From NCBI GenBank assembly GCA_910588535.1, contig CAJUOO010000001.1:1-64000 (forward strand): 64,000 nucleotides of DNA, in the 5' to 3' direction. Made by a program: the position numbers and the translations under genes. Below, piece by piece: positions 34,835-44,101 of this stretch. The stretch comes from an uncultured Lachnospiraceae bacterium. GTDB lineage: Bacteria; Bacillota; Clostridia; Lachnospirales; Lachnospiraceae. The stretch's first letter is position 1. Each line of letters starts with the position of its first letter. The notes beneath the pieces are model-generated. The model had not been told where the DNA came from, made no database searches, and was given only the letters and a program-made list of their open reading frames with translations.

Positions 34835-35712
34835 CCCTTGACCGCTCCTATCATAACACCCTTCTTAAAGAAGCGTTGTAAAAATGGATAGATGCAGATG
34901 ATTGGCACGCTGCTGACCACAATGAGCGAGTATTTTAAGAGAACCTGCATCATCGGTGTTCGGTCAGAGGCGATATCAACCATCATATCACCCATCTGAT
35001 TGTCGACAAGAATATTCCTCAATACAAGCTGAAGAGGAAATTTGGATGGTGTGCGCAGATAGATGGAGGAGTTAAACCATGCATTCCAGTGCGAAACACC
35101 ATAGTACAGTACCATTACTGCAAGTGTGGGTTTTACAAGAGGCATCATAACCTTATTAAGGATCTGCAGGTGCGTCGCGCCGTCTATCTTTGCTGCTTCT
35201 GGCAGAGAGTCCGGCACAGACAGAAAGGCACTTCTCATAATCAGCATGTTGGAGGTCGAAATAGCGCCGGGAATAATCAGTGACCACAAACTGTCGAGCA
35301 TCCCAAGTCCCTTGACATTGAGATAGGTTGGGATCATACCACCAGAAAAGTACATGGTGATAACAATCATAATGGACAGTGGCTTGCGTAACATCAGATC
35401 CTTGATGGAGAGAACATAAGCACCAAGTACTGTCATAATCAAGTTTACGACCAGACCCACAAATAATACAAAAAAGGTGTTTTGAAAGCCGGACAGAACC
35501 AGCTTATACTTAAATACCATTTGATAGCCATCCAATGTAAGATTGCCCAGAGGTGCAATTAGAAGACCATTATGCCTCATAAATTCGGCGGGATCACTGA
35601 TGGACGCCAGTATAACATAATAAAATGGATACAAACACATCAGAGCGATCAGCGTTAGGATGATATAGTTAAATACAGTAAATACACGATAGCTAATACT
35701 TTTCTTAATCAT
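34831..35712 (-). CDS. Carbohydrate ABC permease, YtcP/LplC type
   Basis: A 293-residue inner-membrane permease with six hydrophobic helices. The EAA loop reads LPEAAKIDGATHLQILNKVMMP (near residues 185-205), the contact site for the ATPase. The family C-terminus FFKKGVMIGAVKG is present. The ATG at 35712 follows AAGGAGG. It pairs with the permease encoded 11 bp upstream. No ATPase gene is present in the window; such importers usually share an MsmX-type ATPase. Confidence 0.93.
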   Translation of the reverse strand: MIKKSISYRVFTVFNYIILTLIALMCLYPFYYVILASISDPAEFMRHNGLLIAPLGNLTLDGYQMVFKYKLVLSGFQNTFFVLFVGLVVNLIMTVLGAYVLSIKDLMLRKPLSIMIVITMYFSGGMIPTYLNVKGLGMLDSLWSLIIPGAISTSNMLIMRSAFLSVPDSLPEAAKIDGATHLQILNKVMMPLVKPTLAVMVLYYGVSHWNAWFNSSIYLRTPSKFPLQLVLRNILVDNQMGDMMVDIASDRTPMMQVLLKYSLIVVSSVPIICIYPFLQRFFKKGVMIGAVKG

Positions 35713-35723
35713 CTTGTTCCTCC

Positions 35724-36704
35724 TTACCACAGTCCCATATCGGTCAATTTCTTTGTGATCTTGTTGGCAGTCAAAACGAGAGCCAGATTGATCACAGAAT
35801 TAAATAGACCGACGGCAGTTGCATAGCTCCAGTCTGCGTCCAGAAGGCCCTTTCTGTAAACAAAGGTCGAGATAACATCTGAAGTCTCATAGATACCTGC
35901 ATTATAGAGCAGAATGATCTTTTCATAACCAACACTCATCACAGAACCCAGACGAAGGATCAACATCATAATAATTGTCATCATAATAGATGGGATGGTT
36001 ACATGTATGGTTTGCTTCCAGCGGTTGGCGCCATCAATGCGCGCTGCCTCATATAATTCCTGATCAACACCCGCCAGCGCAGAGATGTAAATAATAGCAT
36101 TCCATCCAATTGTCTGCCACAAGCCGGACAGTACATAGATCGCCACAAAATAGTTTTTGTTGGACAAAAGGGATAAGGTGCCATCGACAACTCCCATTTT
36201 TGCCAAGGTCTGTGTGATAAATCCATCGTAATCGACAAACATGCGGATCATACCACAGATGACAACGGTGGAGATAAAATGCGGCAGATAGGTCAATGTC
36301 TGTAAAAAGCCTTTGTATTTTTTGGCTTGCATTTCGTTAAAAAGAAGTGCAAGGATAATGGGAGCTGGAAATGTCACCACTATGCTTGTGATACTGATAA
36401 TTAACGTGTTTCGTATTAATCTTCCAAAATAGACAGATTGGAAGAAGCTCAGGAAATATTTTAATCCAAAATCGCTGGTCCAAGGGCTTGCCATAATTCC
36501 CTTGTAGGGAGAATAGTCTTTAAAGGCGATAATAAGGCCGTACATTGGTTTATAACAGAAGACCAGATAATACAACAACACAGGAATAAATAGTATGTAC
36601 GCTGTGCGGTTCTTTTTCAGATCCCTGCAAAGTCTCTGCCAATAGGACTTCTTAGGGGCAATGCTTATCGCAGTGTTCTCCTTTTTTTTGCGTGAAAGTT
36701 CCAA
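35724..36704 (-). CDS. Carbohydrate ABC permease, LplB/YteP type
   Basis: A 326-residue permease partner. It has a lysine-rich N-terminus, a first helix near residues 35-55 and the LplB-type PMYGLIIAFKDYSPYKGI segment. The EAA loop is LYEAARIDGANRWKQTIHVTIP, and the C-terminal TKKLTDMGLW is present. TTG at 36704, six bases after AGGAGGG, is the most likely start. Longer readings from 36722 or 36767 have no ribosome site, and the longest would run into the upstream hairpin. Confidence 0.9.
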   Translation of the reverse strand: MELSRKKKENTAISIAPKKSYWQRLCRDLKKNRTAYILFIPVLLYYLVFCYKPMYGLIIAFKDYSPYKGIMASPWTSDFGLKYFLSFFQSVYFGRLIRNTLIISITSIVVTFPAPIILALLFNEMQAKKYKGFLQTLTYLPHFISTVVICGMIRMFVDYDGFITQTLAKMGVVDGTLSLLSNKNYFVAIYVLSGLWQTIGWNAIIYISALAGVDQELYEAARIDGANRWKQTIHVTIPSIMMTIIMMLILRLGSVMSVGYEKIILLYNAGIYETSDVISTFVYRKGLLDADWSYATAVGLFNSVINLALVLTANKITKKLTDMGLW

Positions 36705-36739
36705 TTGTATCCCTCCTGTCATGCGATAGAGTGTAAGAA

Positions 36740-36765
36740 GGGACCTGCCTGAAGCAGCAGGTCCC
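36740..36765 (-). other. Intercistronic hairpin between binding protein and permease genes
   Basis: A perfect 9-bp GC-rich stem, GGGACCTGC with GCAGGTCCC, has an 8-nt loop and no following T run. It lies just after the binding-protein stop. Hairpins at this place usually stabilise the upstream message and reduce permease expression relative to the binding protein. Confidence 0.65.
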
Positions 36766-36783
36766 ACTCAAGTCTTGCATTAT

Positions 36784-38460
36784 TTACTGTGCATTGTAAG
36801 CATCTAATGCTTCTTGCTTAATCTGAATTAACTCTTCAAGTCCCATAGAATTTAATGTGTTCAAATATGAATCAAACGTATCCAGAGATTCCTCACCGCG
36901 GATATATTTAATAATCATCTCATCTCTGTAGGTTTCCAGCTCACTGGTCAGGCTGGAATGCTTAGAAGCAGAAGCTGTAGGGATAGTTACAGCTGGGTAT
37001 TTATACTTAGCTGCGTCTACCTGACTGAACAGGGTAAGTGCATCCTTCTGTCTCTGATCAGAGTAGTACTGAAGAAGATATGCAGGGTCCTGAATGAAAG
37101 GACCATTGGTCCATGCCAACTGATACTCAGACAATGCCTGCTTTAAGGTCAGGCCATTTGGATTATTCGTAATTAACTCTGTAAAGATCGGTTCTCCCCC
37201 AACATATTCAAAGCTTTCACCCTCAATACCGAAATTGTATAACAGATGTCCTGCCTCGGTAAAGCCGTAGTTAAAGAATTTTGCCACAGTAGCTGGGTCT
37301 TTGCAGGAGTTTGTAATAACCGTCATATTACCGGGAACATCGTTGCTCCACTTGCCGAACATAGGAGTGTCGCCTCTCTTTGCCACAAGATTCTTGATTC
37401 CAATTAAGGAATATCCCTCTACATCAGCGTTGGTAGTGAGAAGTGTTCCCATCACACTGCCGATCGCACCGTCAGTTGCGCCAGCCACTCCAGTCAGCAT
37501 ATTAGCTGTAACTGTCTCACTATCTACCGTAGCAAAGTTTGGATCAAGCAGACCTTCCGTATACAGCTCATTCAGGTAGGCTAGAACATCCTTAAATTCT
37601 GGCTCTGCATAGCCAATGTGAACTTTGCCATCCACCTGATAAGGGTCCATACAAACTAAACCAAAAGCGGAAGTGATGTCCCCTGCCTTAAGAAGGCCAA
37701 GCAGGGTATTATTCGTCACCTCGAAAGGAATCTCTGCCCCTTTCTTCTCTTTAAATTGTTTTAACATCTCTTTAAATTCTTCTGGGGTTTCTGGTGCCTC
37801 AAGACCAAGGTCAGTGAGCCAGTCCTCACGGACAAAGATGCCCTGCCCTGCCTTTAACAAATCACCGCCCAAGATAAATCCAAAGCCGTAAACGGTGTTG
37901 TCATCTGCCTTTACCTGCTTATAAATTTGAGGATTATCCTGAAGATAAGCCCAGTAATCAGGAGCATTTTCCTGCATAAATTCTTCTGACATAGAATAGA
38001 TAATTCCATCGCTGTATGCTTTGGCATTTCCCCCTGTATAATTGCTTGCAAAGTTATAGGTAATTGCGTCGGGAAGCTCACCAGATGCGAGAAGCAGATT
38101 CATCGCTGTCTTATCCTGTACGTGAACCATCTTCATATCAAAACCTGTTTGCTCTTCCAGTGCCTTGCCAAGAGGCAGAGCATCATAAGAATCATACCGA
38201 TCACTCCAAGCGGTTGCAAGAGACATACCATAAGTAAAGCTTCCGGCGTTTGCAATTGGATAAGTAATCCCTGTGCTCTCGGTCTGTGATGTTGTGGTTT
38301 CAGTCTGGGATGACTGGTTTGGCGCTGCGGTTGTGTTGTCAGCCTTTGTCGTTCCGGTGGTCGGATCAGACCCAGCATTGCCACAGCCGCTCAAAGTTCC
38401 CATAGTCATTGTAACAGCAGTTGCAAGAGCTATGGCTTTTTTCAACTTTTTCCTTTTCAT
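36784..38460 (-). CDS. Extracellular sugar-binding lipoprotein (LplA/YtcQ type)
   Basis: A 558-residue ABC solute-binding protein. It has a lipoprotein signal peptide with lipobox TLSGC (Cys near residue 26), a Thr/Ser/Gln-rich linker (about 27-65) that spaces it from the membrane, and then a large two-lobe binding domain with family traits such as LPDAITYNF, GIFVREDWL and FGKWSNDVPGNM. It should capture oligosaccharides derived from RG-I or a related polymer for the two permeases downstream. A strong GAGGAGG site precedes the ATG. Confidence 0.92.
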   Translation of the reverse strand: MKRKKLKKAIALATAVTMTMGTLSGCGNAGSDPTTGTTKADNTTAAPNQSSQTETTTSQTESTGITYPIANAGSFTYGMSLATAWSDRYDSYDALPLGKALEEQTGFDMKMVHVQDKTAMNLLLASGELPDAITYNFASNYTGGNAKAYSDGIIYSMSEEFMQENAPDYWAYLQDNPQIYKQVKADDNTVYGFGFILGGDLLKAGQGIFVREDWLTDLGLEAPETPEEFKEMLKQFKEKKGAEIPFEVTNNTLLGLLKAGDITSAFGLVCMDPYQVDGKVHIGYAEPEFKDVLAYLNELYTEGLLDPNFATVDSETVTANMLTGVAGATDGAIGSVMGTLLTTNADVEGYSLIGIKNLVAKRGDTPMFGKWSNDVPGNMTVITNSCKDPATVAKFFNYGFTEAGHLLYNFGIEGESFEYVGGEPIFTELITNNPNGLTLKQALSEYQLAWTNGPFIQDPAYLLQYYSDQRQKDALTLFSQVDAAKYKYPAVTIPTASASKHSSLTSELETYRDEMIIKYIRGEESLDTFDSYLNTLNSMGLEELIQIKQEALDAYNAQ

Positions 38461-38580
38461 AGTTATTTCCTCCTCATATAGTCAGTATGTAACTGAAATG
38501 AATACAAATACGTGTAATCATTTCCGCTAATTCATTTATATAACAAATTTGATTCACAGAAAACTGACAAAACGGGGATC

Positions 38581-38626
38581 AAAAAAGACAAAATGTAAAG
38601 AACGGGTAAGTTTTTTACATTTTGTC
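38581..38626 (-). terminator. Terminator of the minus-strand AraC-type regulator gene
   Basis: GACAAAATGTAAA (38587-38599) and TTTACATTTTGTC (38614-38626) form a perfect 13-bp inverted repeat. On the minus strand it is followed by TTTTTT (38581-38586). It lies 36 bp after the regulator stop and separates it from the transporter operon. Confidence 0.8.
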
Positions 38627-38662
38627 CTCAATTTTTTAGATAGGATTTTCCCTTTTGTCCGG

Positions 38663-40963
38663 TTATTTCTCTCCTTGATTTGCTGCTTGCCGGAAGGAGG
38701 CAGGGGACATTCCTGTCACCTTCTGAAAATTACGGCGAAAGGTTCGTACATTGGTAAAGCCTGCCATGGTGGCAATGTCTTCTATGGTTTTCTGGGTGGT
38801 CTGAAGCAACAGCTTGGCATAGCCGATTCTCTCATCATTGATAAAGTTTAAGAGATTATCTCCAGTCTGTTCTTTGAATAGTTTGGACATATACCGAGGT
38901 GTGATGCCAAATTCATCCGCAATGACTGAGATATTAATATCACAGTTGTGATAATTAGCTTCCACATATTCTCTAATGCGGATTCCCAGTTCTGAATTCT
39001 GTTTCTTTGCCCGATTATTTTTTTCGCTCAACAATCTTAGAAATTCTGTGAAGGCCTCCTTTAATGCTTCCTCAGAATTTGTTATCTTCATAATAGAAAG
39101 ATTATTGCGAATGGCGTTCCACATAGATGTCTCGGACAGCAGTGTGTTCTTAAATTCCAGAAGAATATTATTGACCAAGGACAGGATATAATAGTTGATC
39201 AGTTCATATGGACAGTCCATGTTTTTAAGCTCAAGGAATAAAGTGTCCTGCAGAATCTCAGCCTGTTCTTTATTGTTTTTTTCTAAAAGATTGATGAACC
39301 GTCTGCTGTAATGGGACATACGCTCAATAGTGGGCGTTTTGACAAGCTGCATCTCCGATGTCCAGATCACGCCGCTGGATTTGGTATAATACCGCTGGTT
39401 ATTAATATCTTTGAGCTCCAGATAACTAGAGTCAATATCCTCGAAGGTGTCAAAAATATCTCCCATCGTGATATAAAAGGGCTTGTCCATGCGATCTGCA
39501 AAGAAATCACAGATCCATGTAAATTTTTCCTTTCCTTCGTTAAGGTATGTCTGTCGTTCTTCATTGTCCAATATAATAAGGTAGACAAAGATATTGTTAT
39601 CCATGGTCTGGATAAAACGATAATCCTTGCCGATAATTTCATCAATCACATTGTTCATCACAAAATTTAAGATATTTCGGTCAAATTTTTGATGTAGCTC
39701 TTCGTACTCGTCCTCCATGCCAAATTGGAAGGTAACAAGGGAAAAACATTGATTCTGGTAATTTTTTCCAAGCATCTCTTCTATACTGAAATCATACAGA
39801 TAGAGGTTTCTTCCTTGTAATGCCATAAGCAGGCCAACACTTTTATCAATTTTAGAATGTTTGCGGTAGAAATTGTCATATTCTTGTTTTTCGTGAAAAA
39901 GAACCTTAAGACTTCTCTCTATTTTTTCATATTCATCACCTGAGAAATCACCGTCCTGCTCTGGTATAATCTGAATTAAATTCTTAAGAGGCTGATAATT
40001 TTTCTTCTGAAGCAGGCAGAGCACCAAGATGCCGCACACAACTCCAAGAAAGATAATGGAAAAATTAATTAGTGCATTCCGGTTGACTTCCTGCTTGTAG
40101 ATACTTTCCGGTGTGTATAGTACATACTGCCATCCTGTGATGGAGGAAGAGGCGGAGGCACCTATATAAGCTTCTGAACCAATAGAAAATTGAACCGTAC
40201 CTTCATTAAAGAGAACAGGGCTTTCTGGTACAGGATTCTCTCCAAAGCTTCTCAACACATTACCATTCTCATCAAGGATCAGAAAAGTTTCCATACCATG
40301 TTCACTTCCGGCTAACATGGTTTCAATAAATCTGAGTGGTGTTGATACATAGAGCCATCCGGTATACTGTTTTGTGGAGTCCAGTGCCTGTGACATATAA
40401 GTGAGACAGTCGGTTCCATAGTGGGAGTAGCTTAGAGTATCAAGAATATGAAAGCTGTTCTCTTTGTTTTCGCAGAGCTGCAGAAGCCACTCTTCCTGAG
40501 AGATATTGATCTTCTGTTTTAAAAGCATGCTGCGGTAGAGGTTCTGCACCGTGTTTGCTGTATAAGAATTGACAATATATTCGCTCTGAGGAAGATAAAG
40601 CATCACCTCGATATCAGAGTTTGCTTTATTGGCGATATTAAGCTGCTGGAAGCACTGCCAGATGCGCTGGGCAAAGAGAGTGTGGTTAGTCGTGATAAAT
40701 TTGTAGCAGGAAAAGTCCCTGTCAACCAGAAAGTTCTTCGATAAAGTATAGATATCAGAGCAGCGCTTGTCTATGCTCTCAGCAATCTGAATCAGCATAA
40801 ACTTATTGACCTGCTCGGTTTTGCGCATAATAAGGGTGTTGCAGATAAAATAATTACATAATGCACAGATTACGGGTATCATAAATGTTATGACATTCAT
40901 AAGAATCCATTTGATCAGAACACGATTTCTAATCTTGTCCATAAAAGATATACCTTTTGTCAT
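38663..40963 (-). CDS. Membrane-anchored AraC-family sensor-regulator (YesS/YtdP type)
   Basis: A 766-residue one-component regulator. A transmembrane helix (about 18-40) is followed by an extracytoplasmic sensor domain (about 41-290, Cache-like spacing), a second helix (about 293-318), a cytoplasmic linker and a C-terminal AraC double helix-turn-helix (last 100 residues; ADEFGITPRYMSKLFKEQTG and IEDIATMAGFTNVRTFRRNFQKVTGMSP). Regulators of this layout sense sugars outside the cell and activate adjacent lpl-type transporters. The ATG at 40963 is chosen because AAAAGGAGA precedes it and the promoter at 41000-41028 would place +1 near 40993. Confidence 0.92.
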   Translation of the reverse strand: MTKGISFMDKIRNRVLIKWILMNVITFMIPVICALCNYFICNTLIMRKTEQVNKFMLIQIAESIDKRCSDIYTLSKNFLVDRDFSCYKFITTNHTLFAQRIWQCFQQLNIANKANSDIEVMLYLPQSEYIVNSYTANTVQNLYRSMLLKQKINISQEEWLLQLCENKENSFHILDTLSYSHYGTDCLTYMSQALDSTKQYTGWLYVSTPLRFIETMLAGSEHGMETFLILDENGNVLRSFGENPVPESPVLFNEGTVQFSIGSEAYIGASASSSITGWQYVLYTPESIYKQEVNRNALINFSIIFLGVVCGILVLCLLQKKNYQPLKNLIQIIPEQDGDFSGDEYEKIERSLKVLFHEKQEYDNFYRKHSKIDKSVGLLMALQGRNLYLYDFSIEEMLGKNYQNQCFSLVTFQFGMEDEYEELHQKFDRNILNFVMNNVIDEIIGKDYRFIQTMDNNIFVYLIILDNEERQTYLNEGKEKFTWICDFFADRMDKPFYITMGDIFDTFEDIDSSYLELKDINNQRYYTKSSGVIWTSEMQLVKTPTIERMSHYSRRFINLLEKNNKEQAEILQDTLFLELKNMDCPYELINYYILSLVNNILLEFKNTLLSETSMWNAIRNNLSIMKITNSEEALKEAFTEFLRLLSEKNNRAKKQNSELGIRIREYVEANYHNCDINISVIADEFGITPRYMSKLFKEQTGDNLLNFINDERIGYAKLLLQTTQKTIEDIATMAGFTNVRTFRRNFQKVTGMSPASFRQAANQGEK

Positions 40964-40999
40964 ACGGACGTTCTCCTTTTCTGCATTTCCCATGTTGTT

Positions 41000-41028
41000 A
41001 TTTTAACAAGCGCCAAACGAGAAGTCAA
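41000..41028 (-). promoter_or_regulatory. SigA-type promoter of the minus-strand regulator gene
   Basis: Read on the minus strand, TTGACT (41028-41023) and TAAAAT (41005-41000) are separated by 17 bp. The expected start of transcription is about 30 bases before the ATG at 40963. Confidence 0.75.
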
Positions 41029-41055
41029 TAGAGGAGAAAGGATTCCCAAAAAGTA

Positions 41056-41709
41056 TAATTTCTTGTAAATGTTATACTTTATCTGTCGTTCAAAATCTGT
41101 TATATCATTTTTGAGAAAGGTCCGCCCGGCGAACTGCCTATGGTCCTCCGTCACCCCACTTGCGCTTAGTGAAAAACGCAGCGGACGGTAAGCTCGAAAC
41201 TACCTCGCTAACCGCCGGCGTTTTTCAATAGGTTCCTTGAGGACCATAGGCAGTTCGCCAGACTGTTTTTATCAGTTAGTCAAAACATGCTGTAACTCTA
41301 TTTTTAAAATAGATAAACTGCTCGATTAAAAAACTTTGATGATCTATGTATACAGATGATGTCTCAAACTCTGTCACTTACAGCGGGTTTGAGACTCTCG
41401 CGGCAATCGCCATATAACTGCAAGCAACCTATTACCTTGTTGCTCGCAGGAATAAAAATGGACATAGAGCTGTAAGTATTATAAAAGATTACAGCGTATC
41501 CGAACTATCCAGCAAAACAGTATAGCCAATCCGCTGTTTTCCTCAAGGAACCTATTGAAAAACGTCGGTACTTAGCGAGGTTTTTCACAAGCTTAGTATC
41601 CGTTACGTTTTTCACTAAGCGGGAGCGGGGTGACGGAGGAAACAGCGGATTGGCTATACGGACCTCTCTCCAAAATGATGAAAGGAAACTTATCCTACAA
41701 GAAGTTGTA
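41056..41709. repeat. Second complete palindromic paired-hairpin element (copy B)
   Basis: This 654-bp non-coding stretch has the same plan as 794-1560. Its ends start with TATAATTTCTTGTA and, in reverse, TACAACTTCTTGTA. In the left hairpin, 41128-41148 pairs with 41239-41259 (21 bp, perfect). In the right hairpin, 41520-41544 pairs with 41636-41659 (one bulged base). A core at 41377-41470 is about three-quarters identical to 1174-1266. The left hairpin keeps the stem sequence of copy A apart from a paired G-to-A/C-to-T change. The right hairpin has an unrelated outer stem around a conserved loop. It separates the minus-strand regulator from the methionine aminopeptidase gene. Confidence 0.88.
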
Positions 41710-41762
41710 TTTTTATATGGTTTTTATAGTTTGTTTAGTGAAGTGGGTGGAGGAAATATATC

Positions 41763-41791
41763 TTTATAATGGAAAAGTTTTGTGCTATAAT
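41763..41791 (+). promoter_or_regulatory. SigA-type promoter of the methionine aminopeptidase gene
   Basis: TTTATA (41763-41768) and a perfect TATAAT (41786-41791) with a 17-bp spacer lie 36 bp before the ATG and just after repeat copy B. Confidence 0.75.
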
Positions 41792-41826
41792 AGGGAAAGT
41801 GAATAAGATGGGAGATAGAAAGAATA

Positions 41827-42696
41827 ATGAAGTTTGGTAGAAATGATATGTGCTGGTGTGGAAGCGGAAAAAAGTATAAAAGCTGCCATCTGAGCTTTGA
41901 TGAGCGGCTGGCAGTGCTTGCATCAGAGGGAAAGATGGTGCCGACGCACGAGATGATTAAGAATAAGGAACAGATTGAGGGGATTCGGGAGGCTGGAAAG
42001 CTGAATACAGAGATACTTGATATGATTTCAGAGTATGTGAAAGAAGGGATCTCCACCGGGGAGATCGACAGACGGATACATGAATATACTATAGCACATG
42101 GCGGAATACCAGCTCCTCTTGGTTTTGAGGGGTATCCTAAAAGTGTGTGCACTTCCATAGATGATGTGGTGTGTCATGGGATTCCTGATGAGAATAGAGT
42201 ACTGCAGTCAGGTGAGATTGTGAATGTGGATGTCACTACTATATTAAATGGCTATTATGGAGATGCCTCCCGCATGTATTGCATTGGTGAGGTGTCAGAG
42301 GAGAAGAGGCATCTGGTGAGAGTGGCGAAGGAGTGCTTGGATCTGGGGCTTGACGCAGTTAAGCCGTGGGGGTATCTGGGCGATGTGGGTTATGCGATTC
42401 AAACTCACGCGCAGGAGAATGGATATACGATTGTGGTGGAGATTGGCGGTCACGGTGTGGGACTTGATTTTCACGAGGAGCCTTGGGTAAGCCATATCGG
42501 GCAGCCGGGCACGGATATTGTGCTGGTACCGGGTATGATCTTTACAATTGAACCCATGGTAAATATGGGGCTTGCGGATGTCTGGCAGGACGAGGAGGAC
42601 GGCTGGACGATCCGCACAGACGATGGACTGCCATCTGCTCAGTGGGAGTACACGGTATTGGTGACAGAGCAGGGAAGTGAGATATTAACTAGGTGA
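41827..42696 (+). CDS. map: Methionine aminopeptidase with N-terminal SEC-C zinc motif
   Basis: A 289-residue type I methionine aminopeptidase. Residues 1-25 form a SEC-C motif (MCWCGSGKKYKSCH) that binds zinc and is thought to dock at the ribosome. The catalytic domain carries the metal ligands: Asp in VNVDVTTILNGYYGDASR, His in IGGHGVGLDFHEEPWV, Glu in FTIEPMVN and the C-terminal QWEYTVLVT. It removes initiator Met. It has its own promoter and is followed 42 bp later by the sulfatase gene. The SEC-C form is often an additional copy next to a shorter map in ribosomal operons. Confidence 0.94.
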   Translation: MKFGRNDMCWCGSGKKYKSCHLSFDERLAVLASEGKMVPTHEMIKNKEQIEGIREAGKLNTEILDMISEYVKEGISTGEIDRRIHEYTIAHGGIPAPLGFEGYPKSVCTSIDDVVCHGIPDENRVLQSGEIVNVDVTTILNGYYGDASRMYCIGEVSEEKRHLVRVAKECLDLGLDAVKPWGYLGDVGYAIQTHAQENGYTIVVEIGGHGVGLDFHEEPWVSHIGQPGTDIVLVPGMIFTIEPMVNMGLADVWQDEEDGWTIRTDDGLPSAQWEYTVLVTEQGSEILTR

Positions 42697-42738
42697 TCAG
42701 ATATAATAAGAGGAAAAGATTAGGTAAGAGGGATGAGC

Positions 42739-44085
42739 ATGAGTGATAAGAAACCAAATGTAGTAGTTTTTTTTACAGATCAACAACGTTTTGATACCAC
42801 GGGAGTTCATGGCAATCCATGTGGATTGACACCGAATTTTGATCGCGTGGCCATGGAGGGCACCCATGCAAAGCTTGCCTTTACGCCGCAGCCAGTGTGT
42901 GGCCCAGCACGAGGAGTGCTTCAGACTGGCAAGTATGCGACCTGTGTGGGTACGTACCGCAATGCAGTTGTGCTTCCAAAAGAACACAAGACGATGGCAC
43001 ATTATTTTAATGAGAATGGATATTATACGGGTTATATAGGTAAATGGCATCTTGGCTCTACCAGACACGCGGTTCCTGAGGAGGAGCGCGGAGAATATCA
43101 ATATTGGCTTGGTGCCAATGCGCTGGAGGCAACTTCACAGGCATATCAGACGCTGGTTTATGATAATGAGAATAACCCGGTCCATCTTCCGGGCTATCGT
43201 GTAGATGCGTTGACAGACGCGGCGATTCGTTTTATTGACCAGAATAAGGATAAGCCGTTCTTTTTGTTCTTGTCATTTTTGGAACCACATTTTCAGAACA
43301 GCAATGACAGCTTTCCAGCACCAGATGTCTATGCAAATCAGCCTGCCGGGTATATGCCACCAGATCTGGGAAATCTGGGAGGCACAAGCTGGCAGCATCT
43401 TCCGGGCTATTATGGAATGGTGAGACGGCTGGATGAAGCGTTCGGGCGAGTTCTAGATGTGCTGAAAAGCTTGAATTTATCAGAGGATACCATTGTATTA
43501 TTTACCACGGATCATGGAAATCATTTTAAAACGAGAAATGCGGAGTACAAGCGCTCCTGTCATGAAAGCTCCATTCGAATACCAATGGCATTTACCGGGG
43601 GTCCATTTACCGGGGGAGGTTGTTTGAGGGAGATGGTGAGTCTTGTGGATATTGCTCCGACGTTGCTTGATGCTTGCCATATTCCTGTTCCTGAAGATAT
43701 GCAGGGACATTCTATTCTTCCTCTGCTGGGAGGCAAGAAAGCAGATTGGGAACAGGAGATATTTGTGCAGATAAGTGAGGTTCAGGTCGGGCGCGCGATT
43801 CGCACAAAGCGCTGGAAGTATTCCGTCGAGGCATTGGATAAGGACCCGATCAAGGATTCCAGTTCAGATACCTATACAGAAACTTTCCTCTATGATCTGG
43901 AACATGATCCATATGAACTGCACAATTTGATTCATTCGGAGGCACACAGGGAGGTCTGCCGTGTACTTGCCGTTAAACTAAAAGAAAGGATGGTAGGTGC
44001 TGGCGAGAAAGAACCAGTGATTCTGGAAGCAGAGAAGAGGCCGGAAGGGCAGCTTAAAGTATTTGAGGGGGAAGAGGAGCTGTAA
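42739..44085 (+). CDS. Type I sulfatase (alkaline phosphatase superfamily)
   Basis: A 448-residue sulfatase. The N-terminal VVVFFTDQQRFD provides metal-binding Asp residues. CGPAR in PVCGPARGVLQTGKY is the CxPxR motif whose Cys is converted to formylglycine, here requiring an anaerobic radical-SAM maturase not seen in the window. GYIGKWHLG and TTDHGNHF complete the active site. There is no signal peptide, so it acts in the cytoplasm on an imported, presumably sulfated sugar. The ATG at 42739 has better spacing from AAGAGGG than 42733. It lies 16 bp before the regulator gene. The substrate is unknown. Confidence 0.9.
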   Translation: MSDKKPNVVVFFTDQQRFDTTGVHGNPCGLTPNFDRVAMEGTHAKLAFTPQPVCGPARGVLQTGKYATCVGTYRNAVVLPKEHKTMAHYFNENGYYTGYIGKWHLGSTRHAVPEEERGEYQYWLGANALEATSQAYQTLVYDNENNPVHLPGYRVDALTDAAIRFIDQNKDKPFFLFLSFLEPHFQNSNDSFPAPDVYANQPAGYMPPDLGNLGGTSWQHLPGYYGMVRRLDEAFGRVLDVLKSLNLSEDTIVLFTTDHGNHFKTRNAEYKRSCHESSIRIPMAFTGGPFTGGGCLREMVSLVDIAPTLLDACHIPVPEDMQGHSILPLLGGKKADWEQEIFVQISEVQVGRAIRTKRWKYSVEALDKDPIKDSSSDTYTETFLYDLEHDPYELHNLIHSEAHREVCRVLAVKLKERMVGAGEKEPVILEAEKRPEGQLKVFEGEEEL

Positions 44086-44101
44086 AAGGAGAGAGACGGC
44101 T

